Assembly (NCBI GenBank): GCA_002506745.1
Contig: DAYE01000112.1
Coordinates: forward strand, 5,272 to 23,359
DNA: 18,088 nt
DNA from: Euryarchaeota archaeon UBA33
GTDB taxonomy: Archaea; Thermoplasmatota; E2; DHVEG-1
Direction of reading: 5' to 3'
A model generated the notes under the pieces. That model searched no databases. It saw only the letters and a list, made by a program, of their open reading frames with translations, and had not been told where the DNA came from. Positions 14,138 to 18,088 of this stretch are shown piece by piece. Every line of letters starts with the position of its first letter. Positions within the stretch are counted from its first letter, which is position 1. The position numbers and the translations under genes are program-made.

Positions 14138-14673
14138 GTGACCAGTTCTCCTTTCTTTTGCAATGCCTTCTTTATCTCAAAATCGATAAAATCGCAATGA
14201 TGAATAATGATCGCCTCCGGTGTCCTATTCATCATATCGCCTTCATGAGAATGTGCTGCGATGATATGAACAACTTCTTTAGGAAGGCCACATTCGTCAG
14301 CAAGTTGCGCACCAGCTGCGGGATGGCGGGTTTTCTCCCCAAAAGCACTTTTTAGGATTTTCCCGTCTTTTAGTTCGTATTCAAGGAGTTTTCCAACATC
14401 ATGAAGGAGGGCACCTGCAACGAGATGGTCTTTGTTGAGGGTCTCCTCTCGCGTGTTACCGACATTACGGACCAATGCTGTTATTCGTTTGGTATGATCA
14501 ACGAGTAACCCTGAGTTCTCGAAGATGAGAGTAAACGGGATCTCCTGGAGATGGTGCCATTTTCCCCGATCAGCAGCGGTTTTCCATACGTTCACCACCA
14601 TTGTTCTGAGGCGTTTCTCCTGTATCCAGGTAAGTTCTGTAAAACAGTTCTCTATATCGCGTTTTTCTATCAT
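14134..14673 (-). CDS. HD-domain metal-dependent phosphohydrolase
   Basis: A 179-residue HD-superfamily protein. The metal ligands are visible in order: H60 (VDHTKR), H91-D92 (LLHDVGK), H117 (RHPAAG), H141 and H143 (AHSHEG) and D161 (HHCDFID). This is a complete set for a two-metal HD phosphohydrolase acting on nucleotides or phosphoesters. An open frame extends further to 14886, but that part runs into the opposite-strand gene and through the promoter. The ATG at 14673 has a perfect GGAGG seven bases before it. It is the first gene of the lyase operon, joined by an ATGA overlap, so a role in controlling a nucleotide or cofactor linked to the lyase is possible. The substrate is not predictable. 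Confidence 0.85.
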   Translation of the reverse strand: MIEKRDIENCFTELTWIQEKRLRTMVVNVWKTAADRGKWHHLQEIPFTLIFENSGLLVDHTKRITALVRNVGNTREETLNKDHLVAGALLHDVGKLLEYELKDGKILKSAFGEKTRHPAAGAQLADECGLPKEVVHIIAAHSHEGDMMNRTPEAIIIHHCDFIDFEIKKALQKKGELVT

Positions 14674-14815
14674 ACAATGCCTCCGAGCGTAGTTGAGGTG
14701 GTAATTGTACTGTATTATAATAATTTGCGCGTAGAGGAAATGGGTAATGATTGTAAAGAAAACTATTAATATTCTCCCGTTAGAAGATTGGTATAGCGAT
14801 ATCGTTTGGTGGAGA
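14674..14815. promoter_or_regulatory. Divergent promoters: HD-lyase operon (-) and CrtC/AttH2 (+)
   Basis: On the minus strand ATTATTATAATA (about 14713-14724) is a TATA-type box placed to start transcription near 14690, followed by GGAGG at 14680-14684. On the plus strand CTATTAATATT (14763-14773) fits transcription start near 14798, with GGTGG at 14808-14812 just before the ATG at 14816. The lyase operon and the second CrtC/AttH gene therefore share one 142-base control region. Confidence 0.5.
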
Positions 14816-16108
14816 ATGAAATTCAAAAAGATTGATACGATCATCATCATCGTACTCATTGTCTCTACGACACTTTTTTTGGTCAAGGCAGACTATATCA
14901 GTTTGATTCTCCCAAACGTTCATACGAATCCCTCTGGGAAGAACAACACCACGGTCACTCCTCTGCCAATAGAACGGGTTCCAGCTCCACCAACCTCTCT
15001 TGTTCCCGCGTATCGCCGTGATGTATCCCCTGAAGATGAAGGGGTGCATTTCAACGATTTGCGTACCTCCCGTGAATGGTGGTATTTTAATGCGGTGTTT
15101 ACTGATGATTCGAGTCAGTTAAAGGATTGGGCTATTGCGGTGAGTTTTAACCATATGGCTCGAGGCGATCTGTTCGGGACCAACAAACCTGATCTGCTGG
15201 TCGTTAGTATCCTTGGGAACAACAGTGAAACGTATGGCGGGGTGGTCAATAAGGAGCATTATCTCGGGATCCTGAAGGACGGGACCCTGATTGCTGGTAC
15301 TCCTGGTGTGAAGGTTGAATTTGAGGACAGTTGGGCTGAAGGATCATATCCACGCTGGCATGTCCATGTCCAGAAAGCTGATGTCGACGCGGCACATGAG
15401 ATTATGATTGATCTTGATTTCACAGCAAAGTCGCTTCCCGTCTGGGCTCTCGGGTCACATGTGATTGAGAAATCAGATAGCGAAGTCGCCAATTATGTCG
15501 TACTTGGCTGTGATGTATCTGGGACGGTCACAATCGATGATGAGACCTACAATGTTAAAGGAACTGGTTCCCATGAGCACTCCTGGACGCCTAATGCGAT
15601 CCGGAAACTGTTCATAGGTGGCTGGGATTGGTTCTCACTGACATTGGATAACGGCTGGGACATTTACGCAGCTAATTATCTGCCAAGTCCTCAGGCGATC
15701 TCCGGAGCATTATCGTCTCTTGATCCATTCGGAACGCTTCTCATTACAACTGATCGTGGAGAGACTATTACCGAGCTGAAGGATGTGAATCTGAAAATCA
15801 CGCAGAGAGATGAAAAAGTGTTCCCCTTGGTAAGACTTCCGTCCGAGTTCAGCATCAAGGCTGACCCAAGCATCAATCCTTTGTATCTGATCAGTCAATC
15901 CCTTTTGTATGGGACGAAAACGACGTTGAGTGGAGATATTTCCATTACCCATGCGACGAACCATATCTGGAAATTCCCAACGTATATCGGGATGAAGATC
16001 GGGTATTGTGTGATTGATGGGACAGTCTCCTGGACTGATGATGACGGTGATCATCAGGTGCCGATCCATGGCATTGGCGTGTCATGGAATATGCGTGCAC
16101 TGCTGTAG
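14816..16108 (+). CDS. CrtC/AttH-like lipocalin-fold protein, membrane-anchored
   Basis: A 430-residue protein with an N-terminal signal anchor (hydrophobic stretch about residues 8-24 after KFKK) and then a CrtC/AttH domain. The diagnostic EWWYF is at 87-91, and the blocks YPRWHVHV and DFTAKSLPVW match the cytosolic paralog at 5895. A SHEHSW motif lies where CrtC enzymes carry conserved His/Trp residues. The anchor places the domain outside the cytoplasm, tethered to the membrane, after a Pro-rich linker (VPAPPTSLVPAY). An open frame reaches back to 14747, but the ATG at 14816 has a GGTGG close by and puts the positive charges and helix at the N-terminus. Likely a lipid- or isoprenoid-acting or -binding protein at the membrane surface. 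No cleavable signal is evident. Confidence 0.82.
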   Translation: MKFKKIDTIIIIVLIVSTTLFLVKADYISLILPNVHTNPSGKNNTTVTPLPIERVPAPPTSLVPAYRRDVSPEDEGVHFNDLRTSREWWYFNAVFTDDSSQLKDWAIAVSFNHMARGDLFGTNKPDLLVVSILGNNSETYGGVVNKEHYLGILKDGTLIAGTPGVKVEFEDSWAEGSYPRWHVHVQKADVDAAHEIMIDLDFTAKSLPVWALGSHVIEKSDSEVANYVVLGCDVSGTVTIDDETYNVKGTGSHEHSWTPNAIRKLFIGGWDWFSLTLDNGWDIYAANYLPSPQAISGALSSLDPFGTLLITTDRGETITELKDVNLKITQRDEKVFPLVRLPSEFSIKADPSINPLYLISQSLLYGTKTTLSGDISITHATNHIWKFPTYIGMKIGYCVIDGTVSWTDDDGDHQVPIHGIGVSWNMRALL

Positions 16109-16135
16109 ATTTTTAAAAATGATAATGGAATTGCT

Positions 16136-16160
16136 TCCTTTTTTAATTTAAAAAAAAGTA
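16136..16160 (+). promoter_or_regulatory. T-tract terminator / TATA region between CrtC/AttH2 and the small membrane gene
   Basis: The short gap after the stop at 16108 holds CCTTTTTTAATTT, which can end the upstream transcript, running into TTTAAAAAAAAG, a TATA-like stretch about 40 bases before the next ATG (16193). GGGTGA at 16180-16185 is the ribosome-binding site of that gene. Confidence 0.4.
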
Positions 16161-16192
16161 ATATAGACCATGAATCTTTGGGTGAAACATCT

Positions 16193-16486
16193 ATGAAAGT
16201 TGATTGGAAAACGCTTAGTCTATCGATGATAGCTTCGATAATCATCACAACACTTCTTGGTTTATTGTTGACGACAGTAATATATCCTCACAGTCCATGG
16301 GATTGTTACTCGCTTTCTTCTAAAAGTTCAGTGACCTTCGCAGAATCTTGTAACCCAACATTTAACATTCATTATGTTCCACTAAACATGGTTATCGTCG
16401 GAGCGTTCCTAATTGGCACTGGTTTGACTGGAATATCTTACTTTGGTATAAGTCTTTACAAGAAACGAAACGAGAAGAACACATAG
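16193..16486 (+). CDS. Small two-TM membrane protein of unknown function
   Basis: A 97-residue protein with two predicted membrane helices (about residues 9-31 and 65-89). Both ends carry Lys/Arg (MKVDWK at the start, KKRNEK at the end), so both termini should be cytosolic with the loop outside. The outer loop holds Cys38 and Cys53, which could form a disulfide. I chose the ATG at 16193 because GGGTGA lies seven bases before it; a TTG at 16178 is possible. I recognise no family. It sits between the membrane-anchored CrtC/AttH gene and the mevalonate dehydratase genes, convergent with the latter. Confidence 0.62.
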   Translation: MKVDWKTLSLSMIASIIITTLLGLLLTTVIYPHSPWDCYSLSSKSSVTFAESCNPTFNIHYVPLNMVIVGAFLIGTGLTGISYFGISLYKKRNEKNT

Positions 16487-16514
16487 GTTCTCTCGCATAA
16501 AGAAAAAATGCAGA

Positions 16515-16904
16515 TTATTTTGCTATTTCGACAGTTGCATTATCCGCATTTAAAACCACGGTATCTCCGTCCTTGATCTGGTCAATGTCGATCTTATCCA
16601 CACAGGGGATACCTGCAAGGATCACACCGGTTGCGACGATAGTCTCTGTTTCTTTGTTGATGATTCCTTTCGGGGCGACACCGTTTTTTTGTAACCCGTA
16701 GATGACGTATGAGCCGACCGTGGATCCTTTCCCGCAGGGGAAGACCAGGATCTTATCTTTGACGTTCTTTCCCTCGAGCGGATGACCTTTTTCTATGACA
16801 ATGCCGGTTTTGATGTTGATGCCACCGTAGAATCCGATTGGTTCTTTAGAGACCAACGCGATGCCTTTAGCTTTCCCTGGTGAAATAGTTCGTCCTTTCA
16901 TCAT
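16515..16904 (-). CDS. Phosphomevalonate dehydratase small subunit (aconitase X swivel domain)
   Basis: A 129-residue DUF126/AcnX-type swivelling domain. The GKGSTVGSYVIYG block at 58-70 carries Ser61, the conserved catalytic Ser of the aconitase swivel domain. ATGVILAGIPCVD (91-103) is the second family block. With the large subunit it dehydrates mevalonate 5-phosphate to trans-anhydromevalonate 5-phosphate, the step that defines the archaeal mevalonate route known from Aeropyrum pernix. It follows the large-subunit gene with a four-base overlap. GGAGG seven bases before the ATG at 16904 supports this start over the second Met. Length is normal for the separate small subunit. Confidence 0.93.
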   Translation of the reverse strand: MMKGRTISPGKAKGIALVSKEPIGFYGGINIKTGIVIEKGHPLEGKNVKDKILVFPCGKGSTVGSYVIYGLQKNGVAPKGIINKETETIVATGVILAGIPCVDKIDIDQIKDGDTVVLNADNATVEIAK

Positions 16905-18085
16905 AGTGCAGCCTCCAGGAGTTTATCGAGGTTTGCAAAACACACATTTTGTTTACAGAAACCAGGCAGATAGTTACCTGCTTTGCCAGAATTAACGCCG
17001 GTGGTCTTGTACCCCATGTCTTCGATGGGTGAGACGACCATGCAGGTGTCTGCGACGATATGTCCTCCTGCTTTTTCGATGATGTCTGAGTATCCCATTC
17101 GTTCTGCTGCTTCTTTCATCATCCGGGAGGTGCATACCCAGACTGGTTTTCTGAGATGTTTTCCTTTGAGTTTCTCCGCAACCGCGGAGATCTCTCGGAG
17201 AGATGCGTGTGGGCAGCCGAGGATGACGATATCTGGTTCTTTGCCGGTGTTGAGTTTCGCATACGCCTCATCTACTTCTTTTTTTGTGACCGTGATGGTT
17301 TCAAGGCTGTCTTTTCTGACGAGGTCTGCTTCTGGTGTGAGTCCTTCAACGTGGTAGAGGGCGACTGCGCCTGATGCAGCCATAGCTGCGCCAAGTGCCT
17401 TGAGCTGATCGGTGTCCGCGTTTTTGATACCAGTGAAGTATGGGATCTTGTTTTTGACTTGTTTACCGACATGGTAACCAAGTGCGCCGAAATCCGCATC
17501 AAAGGTGAGATCGACTTCTATTTTTACTTTGATAGTTGGTTGTCGGTTTTCCCAGAGGTGGAACCCGTAGTTCGGTGTTTTCCCTAGGATTGCTGCGGCA
17601 AGCGCGGAGGGTCCTCCTTCTCTGTTGGTCCGTGCACCAATCACTGAGTTGGAAAATGAGATCGCTGAGGATTCTGACCAGGCGATATGTTCACGGAACC
17701 TTGGGAGGTTTCCTGCAAGATACGGTGTGCAGGTTGCAGTGGTCACGATACCCATGCTTTTGAAGGCGTCCATGATACGGAGCTGGTTTTTTGCAAACTC
17801 TTTTGGGAATTTAAGTGTCTCCCAGTTCTCCAGATCCATGCCCGCTGGGTTCAGGAACGTCAGAACTTTTACCTTTGCTCCCTTTGCTGCGAGGTCCTCA
17901 AGAAACTCAGTTCCTGGGTCTGCGATGGATTTGTAGGAGACACCAGCGACCTGTGCTGAGCCGATCGGAATCATTTTATCTGCACCATAGATGTCACCAA
18001 GTTGGGCAAGTAAACGCAGCATACGTTCAGGGACTTCGCCCTGTTCACCATGAAGGATTTTTTCTTCCTCTTTTGAAAGATACAT
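16901..18085 (-). CDS. Phosphomevalonate dehydratase large subunit (aconitase X catalytic domain)
   Basis: A 394-residue DUF521/AcnX catalytic subunit, complete: the ATG is three bases from the window edge and the start MYLSKEEEKILHGEQG matches the family N-terminus. Candidate 4Fe-4S ligands are C119 (ATCTPYL), C291 (GCPHAS) and C348 (DTCMV). Other visible family blocks are GSAQVAGVSY (42-51) and GARTNREGGPSAL (150-162). It forms the mevalonate-5-phosphate dehydratase with the 129-residue subunit. The UbiD-type decarboxylase of the same route is not in the window. Because this route ends in isopentenyl phosphate, it is the isoprenoid supply for the prenyltransferases nearby. The promoter lies outside the window. 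Confidence 0.93.
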   Translation of the reverse strand: MYLSKEEEKILHGEQGEVPERMLRLLAQLGDIYGADKMIPIGSAQVAGVSYKSIADPGTEFLEDLAAKGAKVKVLTFLNPAGMDLENWETLKFPKEFAKNQLRIMDAFKSMGIVTTATCTPYLAGNLPRFREHIAWSESSAISFSNSVIGARTNREGGPSALAAAILGKTPNYGFHLWENRQPTIKVKIEVDLTFDADFGALGYHVGKQVKNKIPYFTGIKNADTDQLKALGAAMAASGAVALYHVEGLTPEADLVRKDSLETITVTKKEVDEAYAKLNTGKEPDIVILGCPHASLREISAVAEKLKGKHLRKPVWVCTSRMMKEAAERMGYSDIIEKAGGHIVADTCMVVSPIEDMGYKTTGVNSGKAGNYLPGFCKQNVCFANLDKLLEAAL

Positions 18086-18088
18086 AAA

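Noticed and set aside
14674..14886. N-terminal extension of the HD protein
   Set aside because: It crosses the promoter region and the start of the opposite-strand gene, while a perfect GGAGG marks the internal ATG at 14673.
1..18088. CRISPR array, insertion sequence or prophage
   Set aside because: No regularly spaced repeats, transposase, integrase or phage genes were seen; the gene content is metabolic.

Overview
The window reads as archaeal chromosome. The evidence is a tRNA-Pro without an encoded CCA, TATA-like boxes upstream of most genes, GGAGG/GGTGA ribosome-binding sites, gene junctions with ATGA overlaps, and a two-subunit aconitase X of the archaeal mevalonate pathway. Aconitase X argues against haloarchaea and Thermoplasmatales, which are known to use other mevalonate routes. 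The order cannot be fixed from sequence alone; a euryarchaeal-type lineage is my best guess. No insertion sequence, integrase, CRISPR array or phage gene is visible. Coding is dense and the strand switches often. No gene-free stretch exceeds about 150 bases.

Left part (1-2000): a small retropepsin-like aspartic protease, a 61-residue conserved archaeal protein, tRNA-Pro(GGG) on the minus strand, a SemiSWEET sugar transporter, and a small SAM-binding protein that resembles the Rossmann half of nicotianamine synthase.

Middle part (2028-10634): a radical SAM/SPASM enzyme, a UbiA prenyltransferase, an ornithine-carbamoyltransferase-like enzyme with altered substrate motifs, a second small nicotianamine-synthase-like protein, a CrtC/AttH lipocalin-like protein, a second UbiA prenyltransferase followed at once by an NAD-dependent epimerase/3-beta-HSD-type dehydrogenase, and a B12-binding-type radical SAM enzyme.

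Right part (10719-18085): a tightly overlapping minus-strand operon (HD hydrolase, succinyl-CoA-synthetase-beta-like subunit, succinyl-CoA-synthetase-alpha fused to a citryl-CoA-lyase-type domain) that looks like an unusual ATP-citrate lyase. Then come a membrane-anchored second CrtC/AttH protein, a two-TM small protein, and the two phosphomevalonate dehydratase subunits at the right edge.

Taken together the enzymes could form one flow: citrate to acetyl-CoA (lyase), acetyl-CoA to isoprenoid precursors (mevalonate pathway, phosphomevalonate dehydratase), prenyl transfer (two UbiA proteins), and tailoring of the prenyl chain or head group (two CrtC/AttH proteins, SDR, two radical SAM enzymes). 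The individual family calls are strong. The idea that they form one pathway is inference from gene proximity; most of the middle genes are separate transcription units.
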